Source: an uncultured Clostridia bacterium
GTDB taxonomy: Bacteria; Bacillota; Clostridia; Oscillospirales; Acutalibacteraceae
Direction of reading: 5' to 3'
NCBI GenBank assembly: GCA_947623205.1
Contig: CANQGM010000004.1
Span: 1 to 64,000 of the forward strand
DNA length: 64,000 bases
A model generated the notes under the pieces. It did not search any database. It saw only the letters and a program-made list of their open reading frames with translations, and was not told where the DNA came from. Numbering within the stretch: the first letter of the stretch is position 1; every line of letters begins with the position of its first letter. Positions 15,990 through 23,800 of the stretch are shown piece by piece. Both the position numbers and the translations under genes were made by a program.

Positions 15990-17273
15990 ATGAGTAAGCG
16001 TGATGACTATTATGATAATTATTTTAACAGCGATGATTTTAATGATAATTATAATAGGCGCCTTGAATATCGCCGCCGTCAGTCCCGACGCAAACAGGGG
16101 GGAAGACGCCCCGTTTACAAGGTGTACAGCTTGCACCGAAAAAATAAAAGACGTACCCGTAACCGTATTATAATAGTTTTATGTGGAATACTTATACTTA
16201 TGGCACTGATTTTTCTGCTGTCTGCTGTGTTCAGAGGATGTTTTAACCGAGATAAGACAGTAAATGTTTCTACCGAGACAATTCCTCAGGCAACCGCAGC
16301 TGCCACTACTGCTGCCGATAAGGAAAACGACGAGCTTTCGTCAAATTATTTTAAAACTCCCAAAATAAAAGACGACGGTTCAGACGGAGAATTGGCATAT
16401 AATATATATGTTTGGAATAATACCGCGTTTGAGCTGTTCAACAGTACTGCCGACAAAGCAAAAACATATGCTCAGGCAATTAACGGATTTGCTGAAAAAT
16501 TGAACGGCGTAAAGGTTTATGATATGGTTATTCCCAACCATACCGAAATGGGTCTGCCTCAGCGCCTTAAAGACGGAGACGCGGCTTCTTCGTCACAGGC
16601 AGATAATATTAAATCAATATATCAAAACCTTTCAAATAAAGTTACGCCCGTTAATGCATACAACTATCTTGCAGACCATAACGATGAATATACCTACTTT
16701 AATTCCGACCATCACTGGACCGGACTGGGTGCGTATTATGCATATCAGGCATTTGCAAAAACAACTGATCAGCCGGTGCTCTCTCTTGACGACTGCCAAG
16801 AAAATAAAATCGACGGCTTTACGGGCTCGTTTACAAATACCGTAAGCACTCTTGACAGCGACTATGTAAGTTACTGGAACTTCCCCTATAATGTAACAAT
16901 GGATATTACTAATACCGACGGCAGCTTAATTGAAGATTATCAGAGCGCGTATTATCAGGCGGCAGAGGCAGGGCAAAATACCTACGGAGTGTTTATTGTA
17001 GGAGATCATCCCCTTACAGTTATGAAATCAGGTTCCGAAAAAGCCGGAACCGATAAAAAAATTGCAGTTATAAAAGAGAGCTATGGAAATGCATTTGTTC
17101 CGTATCTCACGTATAATTATAATGAGGTCCATGTTATTGACTTCCGTTATTTTAATCAGAATCTTGCAACATATTGTAAGGAAAACGATATTTCAGAGGT
17201 TTTGTTTATAAACGGAGTTATGAGCGCTAACACGCAGATTCAGATTGACAGTATGAGCGGCTTGTTCAGTTGA
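15990..17273 (+). CDS. DHHW-family (AlgX/AlgJ-like) surface protein
   Basis: 427 residues. An unusual N-terminal cytoplasmic segment (~1-65) is rich in Asp/Tyr/Asn and then Arg/Lys, followed by one TM anchor (IIIVLCGILILMALIFLLSA), a Thr/Ala-rich linker, and an extracytoplasmic SGNH-like domain. The family signature is YFNSDHHWTGLGAYYAYQAF (~residue 235), and IAVIKESYGNAFVPYL near the end is the second catalytic-type block. DHHW proteins usually assist MBOAT (AlgI-like) O-acetyltransferases in acetylating exported glycans. No MBOAT gene is adjacent here, but one lies at 38431-39825. AGGGAG precedes the ATG. Confidence 0.8.
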   Translation: MSKRDDYYDNYFNSDDFNDNYNRRLEYRRRQSRRKQGGRRPVYKVYSLHRKNKRRTRNRIIIVLCGILILMALIFLLSAVFRGCFNRDKTVNVSTETIPQATAAATTAADKENDELSSNYFKTPKIKDDGSDGELAYNIYVWNNTAFELFNSTADKAKTYAQAINGFAEKLNGVKVYDMVIPNHTEMGLPQRLKDGDAASSSQADNIKSIYQNLSNKVTPVNAYNYLADHNDEYTYFNSDHHWTGLGAYYAYQAFAKTTDQPVLSLDDCQENKIDGFTGSFTNTVSTLDSDYVSYWNFPYNVTMDITNTDGSLIEDYQSAYYQAAEAGQNTYGVFIVGDHPLTVMKSGSEKAGTDKKIAVIKESYGNAFVPYLTYNYNEVHVIDFRYFNQNLATYCKENDISEVLFINGVMSANTQIQIDSMSGLFS

Positions 17274-17309
17274 TAATACAGTCAGCTGAAAATCAGAGGG
17301 GTTGTAGGA

Positions 17310-18008
17310 ATGGTTGCAGATAAAGTAAGGGTAAGTGTATTCGGAAAAATAAGAAAAAATTTATATTCTGCGTTTGTAAGTAAGGATAATGAGCAAAGCA
17401 GGAGCGCTTATGTAATATCTAAAAATAATGTGGAAGATGATTTTGACGGAGTAGTTATTGCGGTTGCCGAATTTGATGGGCTTTTTGGAGAAAGACCAAT
17501 TGTTTCGCCTCCGGGTGAAATTTACTATGAGCACGACCTCAGACGTCAGCTTTCAAAGCTTAAAAATATAAAGCTTAAAAGTATAACCTGCCTTTACGAG
17601 AAGTCCTGCGGGGCGGTTGTGTTTTACAAGTCAAAGCAGAATATAAAAATTTTGCTTGTTAAAAACAGCAATGGCAAATACTGGAGCTTTCCTAAAGGTC
17701 ATGTTGAGCAGGAGGATAAAGACGAACAAACTACGGCTATTCGCGAAATAAAAGAAGAAACGGGACTTGACGTTGCTTTGGTTAAAGATTTTAGAGAAAT
17801 TAGCGAGTACTGTCCCTTTGGAAAAATTAAAAAGCGGGTGGTATTTTTTCTTGCGCAGGCGTTTACGGATAAAGTTGAAATTCAGGAGGATGAAATTGAA
17901 AGCTATATTTGGGTGGATCTTCAGCAGGCAAGAAAAATGTGCGGGTTTGACAATGATTTAAGAATAATAGAAAAGGTGGAAACGGCAATTCATTTTATGC
18001 ATACATAA
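17310..18008 (+). CDS. Nudix hydrolase with extra N-terminal domain
   Basis: 232 residues. The C-terminal Nudix domain starts at CGAVVFYK (~100). Its Nudix box region GHVEQEDKDEQTTA then IREIKEETGLD (~133-157) keeps the metal-binding REIKEE core but is one residue longer than the usual G-x5-E-x7-RE spacing. The first ~95 residues form a separate domain whose pattern (KVRVSVFGKI, FDGVVIAVAEFD, ERPIVSPPGEIYYEHDLRRQ) resembles the small inorganic-pyrophosphatase-like proteins of Clostridia; this is an inference. Nudix enzymes cleave nucleoside diphosphates linked to another group. It starts at ATG 17310, 36 bases after the DHHW gene, likely co-transcribed. Confidence 0.82.
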   Translation: MVADKVRVSVFGKIRKNLYSAFVSKDNEQSRSAYVISKNNVEDDFDGVVIAVAEFDGLFGERPIVSPPGEIYYEHDLRRQLSKLKNIKLKSITCLYEKSCGAVVFYKSKQNIKILLVKNSNGKYWSFPKGHVEQEDKDEQTTAIREIKEETGLDVALVKDFREISEYCPFGKIKKRVVFFLAQAFTDKVEIQEDEIESYIWVDLQQARKMCGFDNDLRIIEKVETAIHFMHT

Positions 18009-18071
18009 TAATGCCTGCTGAATAAATAGCAACCGAGTGCTTCTGTTTTTTCAGCAGACATTATTTTTTTA
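18006..18071. terminator. Long-stem terminator between converging genes
   Basis: AATAATGCCTGCTGAA pairs with TTCAGCAGACATTATT across a ~28-base loop, with T7 after it on the plus strand. It separates the Nudix gene from ldh, which converges on it. Confidence 0.5.
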
Positions 18072-18111
18072 AAGTAAAAATGTTTTAATTTTGCGGTTCG
18101 TACGGTGCTTT

Positions 18112-19065
18112 TTAAAGGTCGAGGCTTTTAAAATTATCATTTAAAATATCATAGCACTTTGTCAGTTTTTCAAGCTCGTTTTCAGCAAGCTTTAATTCCA
18201 AAATTCGTTTTGCGCCCCCATTGTTTAAAATACACGGGTTGCCGAGGAACACATCTTTTTTGCCCCCGTACTCGCCCCTGAGCCGAACCGATACGGTCAG
18301 TACCGAATTTTCATTTCTGAGAATTGCGCGGACTATCCTAACCATTGACATACCTATTCCGTAATAGGTAGCTCCCTTTGCCTCAATAATTTTTTGTGCC
18401 GCACAGCGCACCTCTACCGAAATTTTTTCAAGGTCATCCATATAATATGTTTGAGAATTGTCTTTCAGCACGTCCTTTATCGGCTTTGCGGCAAGCAGAG
18501 CCTGACTCCACGGCACAAATTCGCTGTCGCCGTGTTCGCCTATGACATATGCGTGAACGTTGCGCGGGTCGGCTTCAAAATATTCTCCGAGCAAATACCT
18601 AAGGCGCGCAGTGTCAAGCGTTGTTCCGGTGCCAATAACCTTTGCCGCGTTAAATCCCGACAGCTCGTATGTTACGCGCGTCATAATATCAACGGGGTTT
18701 GTTGCAACAAGAAAAATCCCGTCAAATCCGCTTTGAACAACTTCGGGAACGATAGTAGAAAAAACCTGTGCGTTTCGCTTTAAAAGCTGTAATCTGCTTT
18801 CTCCGGGTTTCTGATTTACGCCCGCGCAAATGGCAACTACCTCAGCGTCGCCGCAGTCTGAGTAACTTCCGTTATAGATTTTCATACTTGAGTGTGAAAA
18901 CGCAAGCCCGTGGTTAAGGTCCATAGCCTCGCCAATGGCACGTTTTTCGTTTATGTCAATAAGTACAAGCTCATCACATAAATTCTGATTTAACGCGGCG
19001 TAGGCAAAACTCATTCCGACCATTCCGGTTCCTATGAGAACAACTTTGCTTCTGTTACCAAACAT
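18112..19065 (-). CDS. ldh: L-lactate dehydrogenase
   Basis: 317 residues. It reduces pyruvate to L-lactate with NADH to recycle NAD in fermentation. The Rossmann motif is VVLIGTGMVGMSFAYA, the Asp that picks NADH follows at LVLID, and the catalytic His is in VIGEHGDSEFVPWSQA (~residue 178). The specificity loop reads AGVNQKPGESRLQLL: Gln at this position marks lactate rather than malate dehydrogenases. The substrate Arg is in TTLDTARLRYLLGE. All catalytic residues are present. An AAAGGAAA site precedes the ATG. It is monocistronic and divergent from nfnA. Confidence 0.95.
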   Translation of the reverse strand: MFGNRSKVVLIGTGMVGMSFAYAALNQNLCDELVLIDINEKRAIGEAMDLNHGLAFSHSSMKIYNGSYSDCGDAEVVAICAGVNQKPGESRLQLLKRNAQVFSTIVPEVVQSGFDGIFLVATNPVDIMTRVTYELSGFNAAKVIGTGTTLDTARLRYLLGEYFEADPRNVHAYVIGEHGDSEFVPWSQALLAAKPIKDVLKDNSQTYYMDDLEKISVEVRCAAQKIIEAKGATYYGIGMSMVRIVRAILRNENSVLTVSVRLRGEYGGKKDVFLGNPCILNNGGAKRILELKLAENELEKLTKCYDILNDNFKSLDL

Positions 19066-19162
19066 TTTATAATTTCCTTTCGTATTTGTTAATTCTCTAT
19101 TATTTTGTTCACAGTATTTTTATTTTATTCCAAGAATTATATGTAAAACCATGAAAATATGC

Positions 19163-19191
19163 TTGAAAGAAAATATGTTTTATGATAAGAT
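19163..19191 (+). promoter_or_regulatory. Promoter of nfnAB
   Basis: TTGAAA (19163-19168), 17-base spacer, TAAGAT (19186-19191) with TGA before it (extended -10). Confidence 0.65.
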
Positions 19192-19273
19192 TTATATAAT
19201 GAAATTTAGCGGGATTTTATGCCGCTAATTCCGTTTTTATTTGTGAATCAATTTGTGAAAGGGTAAATAATAA

Positions 19274-20116
19274 ATGTACAAAATTGTTAAGAAAAAAGCT
19301 CTTAACCCGACTGTTACATTAATGGAAATTGAGGCTCCGCTTATTGCAAAAAAAGCACAGCCGGGTCAGTTTATTATATTAAGAGTCGATGAAAACGGCG
19401 AACGTATTCCTCTTACTGTTGCGGGATATGACAGAGGGGCAGGCACGGTGCGAATTATCTTTCAGATAGTGGGAGCGACAACAGAAAAGCTCAATCATCT
19501 TGAAGAGGGAGACTGCCTTCACGATTTTGTCGGTCCTCTCGGCGTTCCCACGCACACTGACGGTCTTAAAAAGGTTTGCGTAGTAGGCGGAGGCGTTGGC
19601 TGCGCAATTGCACTGCCCGTTGCCCAAAAGCTTCACGAACAGGGCTGCGAGGTTCACTCAATTGTAGGTTTCAGAAATAAAGACCTTGTTATTCTTGAAG
19701 ATGAATTTAAGAACTGTTCAGATAAATTTGTTATGATGACAGACGACGGTTCATACGGCACAAAGGGTGTTGTTACCGCTCCTCTTGACGATATGATAAA
19801 ATCGGGCGAAAACTATGACCTTGTAATTGCGATAGGTCCGCTTATTATGATGAAGTTTGTTGTAAAGACCACAAAGCCCTATAACATTCCTACAACGGTA
19901 TCTATGAACCCTATTATGATAGACGGTACGGGTATGTGCGGAGGATGCCGTCTTACAGTTGGCGGCGAAACAAAGTTTGCCTGCGTTGACGGACCCGATT
20001 TTGACGGCTTTAAGGTCGATTTTGACGAAGCTATGAAACGCGGAGCAATGTACAAACCTTTTGAGCGTCACGCTTATGAAAAAACCTGCAATCTGTTTAA
20101 AAAGGAGGCTGAGTGA
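19274..20116 (+). CDS. nfnA: NfnA-type FAD/NAD(P)-binding ferredoxin reductase subunit
   Basis: 280 residues of the SudB/NfnA (dihydroorotate dehydrogenase electron-transfer-like) family. Order: FAD-binding barrel (RIPLTVAGYDRGAGTVR), NAD-binding domain (VCVVGGGVGCAIALPVAQKL) and a C-terminal 2Fe-2S site in DGTGMCGGCRLTVGGETKFA with a further Cys. With the next gene it forms the NADH-dependent reduced ferredoxin:NADP oxidoreductase, a cytoplasmic flavin-based electron-bifurcating enzyme that balances NADH, NADPH and ferredoxin pools in anaerobes. The gene pair is 1 base apart. Older annotations call it a sulfide dehydrogenase or glutamate synthase partner. Confidence 0.9.
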   Translation: MYKIVKKKALNPTVTLMEIEAPLIAKKAQPGQFIILRVDENGERIPLTVAGYDRGAGTVRIIFQIVGATTEKLNHLEEGDCLHDFVGPLGVPTHTDGLKKVCVVGGGVGCAIALPVAQKLHEQGCEVHSIVGFRNKDLVILEDEFKNCSDKFVMMTDDGSYGTKGVVTAPLDDMIKSGENYDLVIAIGPLIMMKFVVKTTKPYNIPTTVSMNPIMIDGTGMCGGCRLTVGGETKFACVDGPDFDGFKVDFDEAMKRGAMYKPFERHAYEKTCNLFKKEAE

Positions 20117-20117
20117 T

Positions 20118-21506
20118 ATGCCTAATATGTCGCCTAAAAAGGCTCCTATGCCAACACAGGACCCCAATGTAAGAAATAAAAACTTTCTTGAAGTAGCAAC
20201 CGGCTACACAGAAAAAGTTGCAATAGAGGAGGCGCAGCGGTGTCTTAACTGCAAAACAAAACCCTGCGTATCGGGATGTCCCGTACACATTGCGATTCCC
20301 GATTTTATAAAAGAGGTTGCAAACGGCAACTTTGCAGGCGCATATGATGTAATTTCACAGTCAAGCTCACTGCCGGCAGTCTGCGGACGCGTATGTCCTC
20401 AGGAAACGCAGTGTGAAGCAAAGTGTGTAAGGGGCATTAAGACAGAGCCTGTGGGAATAGGCAGACTTGAACGCTTTGTTGCCGACTGGCACAACGAACA
20501 GACTGACGCTGTAATTCAAAAGCCTGAGTCAAACGGACACAAGGTTGCTGTTGTAGGGTCGGGACCATCGGGTCTTACCTGTGCAGGCGACCTCGCCAAA
20601 AAGGGCTATGACGTAACAGTTTTTGAGGCGCTCCACCTTGCAGGCGGCGTTCTTGTTTACGGTATTCCGGAATTCAGACTTCCAAAGACAATTGTGCAAA
20701 AAGAGGTCGACACGCTGAAAAAGCTCGGCGTAAAAATTGAGACCAATATGGTTATCGGCAGAGTTATATCAATTGACGAGCTTATGGACGATATGGGATT
20801 TGAGGCTGTGTTTATCGGCTCGGGCGCAGGGCTTCCGCGCTTTATGAATATTCCGGGCGAAAATCTTTGCGGAGTTTATTCGGCAAATGAATTTCTTACA
20901 AGAACAAACCTGATGAAAGCATACAAAGACGACCCGACCACACCTATTATGCACGCTAAAAAGGTTGCCGTAGTAGGCGGCGGTAATGTTGCAATGGACG
21001 CCGCACGCTGCGCAAAGCGTCTTGGTGCCGATGAGGTTTACATAGTTTACAGAAGAAGTGAAGAAGAACTTCCCGCGCGTAAAGAAGAGGTTGAACACGC
21101 AAAAGAAGAGGGAATTATATTTAAGCTCCTCAATAATCCTGTTGAAATTCTCGGCAATGAAGATGAATTTGTTACAGGCATAAAGTGTATTGAAATGGAG
21201 CTCGGCGAGCCCGATTCAAGCGGCAGACGCAGACCTGTTCCTGTTGAGGGCAGCGAGTTTGTGCTTGATGTCGACGCCGTTGTAATTTCAATAGGCACAT
21301 CGCCGAATCCGCTTATAAAGTCTACAACAAAGGGACTTGAAACTCAAAAATGGGGCGGTATTATTGCGGATGAAAACGGACTTACATCGCGCGAGGGCGT
21401 TTATGCAGGCGGCGACGCCGTAACGGGAGCCGCAACGGTTATTCTTGCAATGGGCGCAGGCAAAACGGCCGCAGCCGCGATTGACGAGTATATTCAAAAT
21501 AAATAA
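20118..21506 (+). CDS. nfnB: NfnB/GltD-type flavin iron-sulfur subunit
   Basis: 462 residues, GltD-like. Two 4Fe-4S clusters are indicated by CLNCKTKPCVSGCPVHIAIP (~39-58) and VCGRVCPQETQCEAKCVRG (~94-112). FAD site: VAVVGSGPSGLTCAGDLAKK; NADPH site: VAVVGGGNVAMDAARCAKRL; the GGDAVTGAATVILAMGAGK loop binds FAD at the end. The ATG at 20118 follows AAAGGAGG, so an upstream in-frame start inside nfnA is rejected. It lacks the glutamate synthase large subunit, so it acts with NfnA, not in glutamate synthesis. A strong hairpin follows at 21534. Confidence 0.92.
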   Translation: MPNMSPKKAPMPTQDPNVRNKNFLEVATGYTEKVAIEEAQRCLNCKTKPCVSGCPVHIAIPDFIKEVANGNFAGAYDVISQSSSLPAVCGRVCPQETQCEAKCVRGIKTEPVGIGRLERFVADWHNEQTDAVIQKPESNGHKVAVVGSGPSGLTCAGDLAKKGYDVTVFEALHLAGGVLVYGIPEFRLPKTIVQKEVDTLKKLGVKIETNMVIGRVISIDELMDDMGFEAVFIGSGAGLPRFMNIPGENLCGVYSANEFLTRTNLMKAYKDDPTTPIMHAKKVAVVGGGNVAMDAARCAKRLGADEVYIVYRRSEEELPARKEEVEHAKEEGIIFKLLNNPVEILGNEDEFVTGIKCIEMELGEPDSSGRRRPVPVEGSEFVLDVDAVVISIGTSPNPLIKSTTKGLETQKWGGIIADENGLTSREGVYAGGDAVTGAATVILAMGAGKTAAAAIDEYIQNK

Positions 21507-21533
21507 TTTTATATTAATTTTTTAACATTATTT

Positions 21534-21559
21534 AAGGGCGGTTCGTTTGAACCGCCCTT
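21534..21559. terminator. Hairpin after nfnB (inverted copy at 23538)
   Basis: AAGGGCGGTTC, loop GTTT, GAACCGCCCTT: 11-bp perfect stem. It ends nfnAB and also faces the 3' end of the LRR gene. The reverse complement of this 26-base element recurs at 23538-23563 with one difference. Confidence 0.8.
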
Positions 21560-21617
21560 ATTCTGTTAATAGACTTTTACACACTAAAAAAGGAAGTGTA
21601 ATTATTATTGTATATTA

Positions 21618-23267
21618 TTAAATTACCGCTATTTTAACGATAACCTTTTGCAGCAGGGTCACGTCGTTAACGTCAATTTTTCCGTTTTTGTCTACGTCTG
21701 CAAATTTTATTTGTTCATCGGTAAACGGTTTTAACTGTACAATATATTTTTGAATATCCGTAACGTCGTTTACGCTGATTTTTCCGTCCCCGTCAATGTC
21801 GCCGAGACTTGGGTTGACTATTGCATTACCATCTAATAATGCAAAAATATTGTCATAATTCAGTTTATTCCAATTAAGATTAATCTTACTACTTTCTGGA
21901 ATATATTTATCAACATATAAATTATATTCTTCTAATGTTAACGATTCTTTTTGACCGTCTGTTTCAAAATAATATATAACACCATCTTTATCTATATCTT
22001 TGTCAATAGAGTACTCAATTCCATTGTAATCATACTTTTTCTCAACACAATATGCATTTGCATAACTAACATACTCATGCTGGTTGTTGTCATAACGATA
22101 CAAAGTGTATGGCCACACTTCCTGACCGAAACTTTGATTATGACTTGCGTTCACTTTAACAGTTCCATTGTTATAAAAATCACAACTTACACCTAATTTT
22201 GCATACTGTACAACAGAATTAGTGTTTTTATCAAATGTCCACACGCCCGTATACATACCAACTGTATACGTATTAGAAAACGAAACAATTAAATCATCTA
22301 TGCCATCTTGATTAATATCACAAATAGAAAAATCATTTTCCTCTATATCTGTAAAATCAACTTCACCATTATTTAAATCCTCAATTAATGTCACATAATC
22401 TTGTGGATTATCATGTATTTCTTGCAAAAAGTGCACGTACAAATTAATATAACTATCTGGGGCTGGGTTTAAAGCGTTACCAAGCGAAATAAATTTAAAA
22501 CGGTTTTCGTTTGCGTATTTTTCTGCGGCTGTGCCCTTGTAGCCGGTGATTGTGAAATTTTCAATCTTTGAGGGATAAAAAGCATTATCGTAATATCCAA
22601 AAGCCATATAATCAATAGAAGTAACACTGTCGGGAATTGTTATGTTTGTAAGGCTTGTGCATTCGTGAAATGCCTTCTCACCAATAATTGTAACACTGTT
22701 GGGAATAGTAATACTTGTAAGACTTGTGCAAGACATAAATACGCCATAACCAATAGAAGTAACACTGTCGGGAATTGTTATGTTTGTAAGGTTTGTGCAA
22801 CCATTAAATGCGCTATACCCAATATAAGTAACACTGTCGGGAATTGTAATGCTTGTAAGGCTTGTACAATCATCAAATGCACCACCACCAATACTTGTCA
22901 CACTGTTGGGAATTGTTATGCTTTTAAGGCTGTAGCAGTTCTCAAATGCATAATCACCAATACTCGTAACGCTATTGCCTATTGTTACACTTGTAAGGCT
23001 GAAACAACTATAAAATGCGCTATCCCCAATACTTATTACTTTATATTCATCAAGCTCTGACGGAATAGTTAATTCAGTAGCAGTTCCAATATATTTTTCG
23101 ATTTCCAATGTGCCGTCATCGTCAAGAAAAACATAAAAATCTCCTATTTGTAGTTCTCTTGGTATTTCTCCCACCGCGCTTGCCGTAAACGGCACAACGG
23201 TAAACACACCTAATGTCATAATTACCGCAAGCAAAATTGCCGTGAATTTTTGCAGATGTTTTGTCAA
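21618..23267 (-). CDS. Secreted BspA-type leucine-rich repeat protein with dockerin
   Basis: 549 residues. Signal peptide at 1-~31 (FTAILLAVIMTLGVF, cleavage near TASA-VGE). From ~50 to ~225 come about seven 23-residue LRR_5 repeats (units such as SLTSITIPDSVTYIGYSAF). A middle region has a Ca-type DINQDGIDDLIV motif and aromatic-rich sequence of unknown fold. The C-terminus is a type I dockerin: two Ca-binding repeats, DIDGDGKISVNDVTDIQKYI and DVDKNGKIDVNDVTLLQKVI. The dockerin should plug the protein into a cohesin-bearing scaffoldin. It starts at TTG 23267 after AAAGGAC. The repeats suggest adhesion or glycan binding, not catalysis. Confidence 0.88.
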   Translation of the reverse strand: MTKHLQKFTAILLAVIMTLGVFTVVPFTASAVGEIPRELQIGDFYVFLDDDGTLEIEKYIGTATELTIPSELDEYKVISIGDSAFYSCFSLTSVTIGNSVTSIGDYAFENCYSLKSITIPNSVTSIGGGAFDDCTSLTSITIPDSVTYIGYSAFNGCTNLTNITIPDSVTSIGYGVFMSCTSLTSITIPNSVTIIGEKAFHECTSLTNITIPDSVTSIDYMAFGYYDNAFYPSKIENFTITGYKGTAAEKYANENRFKFISLGNALNPAPDSYINLYVHFLQEIHDNPQDYVTLIEDLNNGEVDFTDIEENDFSICDINQDGIDDLIVSFSNTYTVGMYTGVWTFDKNTNSVVQYAKLGVSCDFYNNGTVKVNASHNQSFGQEVWPYTLYRYDNNQHEYVSYANAYCVEKKYDYNGIEYSIDKDIDKDGVIYYFETDGQKESLTLEEYNLYVDKYIPESSKINLNWNKLNYDNIFALLDGNAIVNPSLGDIDGDGKISVNDVTDIQKYIVQLKPFTDEQIKFADVDKNGKIDVNDVTLLQKVIVKIAVI

Positions 23268-23800
23268 AAAAATTCTGTCCTTTCATAATTAATTTATTTT
23301 GGTATATTTTAGAATATTTTGTCTTATAAGTCAAGCGAATTATTTGTTATATTTTGTAACTTTATAGGTGATTAACACGAAACTCTCTATAAACTTGTTG
23401 ATTTTGCGTGTTTATTACTTTAAATATCATGTATGTCGCAATAATAACCCAAATTTTCCATAGATAATTTAATTATAAGTTTATATTTTTAAATTAAGGT
23501 TGTCAGGCAGCTTTTTTCATCAACTTTATTATACGCTGAGGGCGGTTCAAACGAACCGCCCTTTTGTTATGTGTATAAATGCTAAAACATAAAATGTTAA
23601 AATCAGATTCATTTTGAGGTTTGGTAACAAAAGTTTTCTGTTTAAATATTTTTTTATACGCGAACTAAGAAATTCAACAAAACAATATAAAATTTCTCAT
23701 TCATATAATGACAAAACGATTGCATTTTAAATTCTATAATATGGGTGTAACAAAAAAGAAATAAATATTAATTTCATATACAAAAAGGAAGTAGAAAGTT
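23268..23800. other. Intergenic with hairpin and spoIIE promoter region
   Basis: 530 AT-rich bases between the divergent LRR-dockerin and spoIIE genes. It holds the inverted hairpin copy at 23538-23563 and a TATAAT at 23735-23740 suited to be the spoIIE -10, but no clear -35 at normal spacing. Sporulation-time activation (Spo0A) would fit, yet I cannot find a clean 0A box. Confidence 0.45.
23538..23563. repeat. Inverted copy of the 21534 hairpin
   Basis: GAGGGCGGTTC, loop AAAC, GAACCGCCCTT followed by TT. It matches the reverse complement of 21534-21559 at 25 of 26 positions. No gene ends here on either strand, so a plain terminator role is not obvious. Confidence 0.8.

Noticed and set aside
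22665..23060. 131-codon Cys/Thr-rich frame opposite the LRR gene
   Set aside because: It mirrors the 23-residue LRR repeat on the other strand; the regular Cys pattern is an artefact of that repeat.
23241..23334. Second start or small gene overlapping the LRR signal peptide
   Set aside because: Different frame without ribosome site or protein-like composition.
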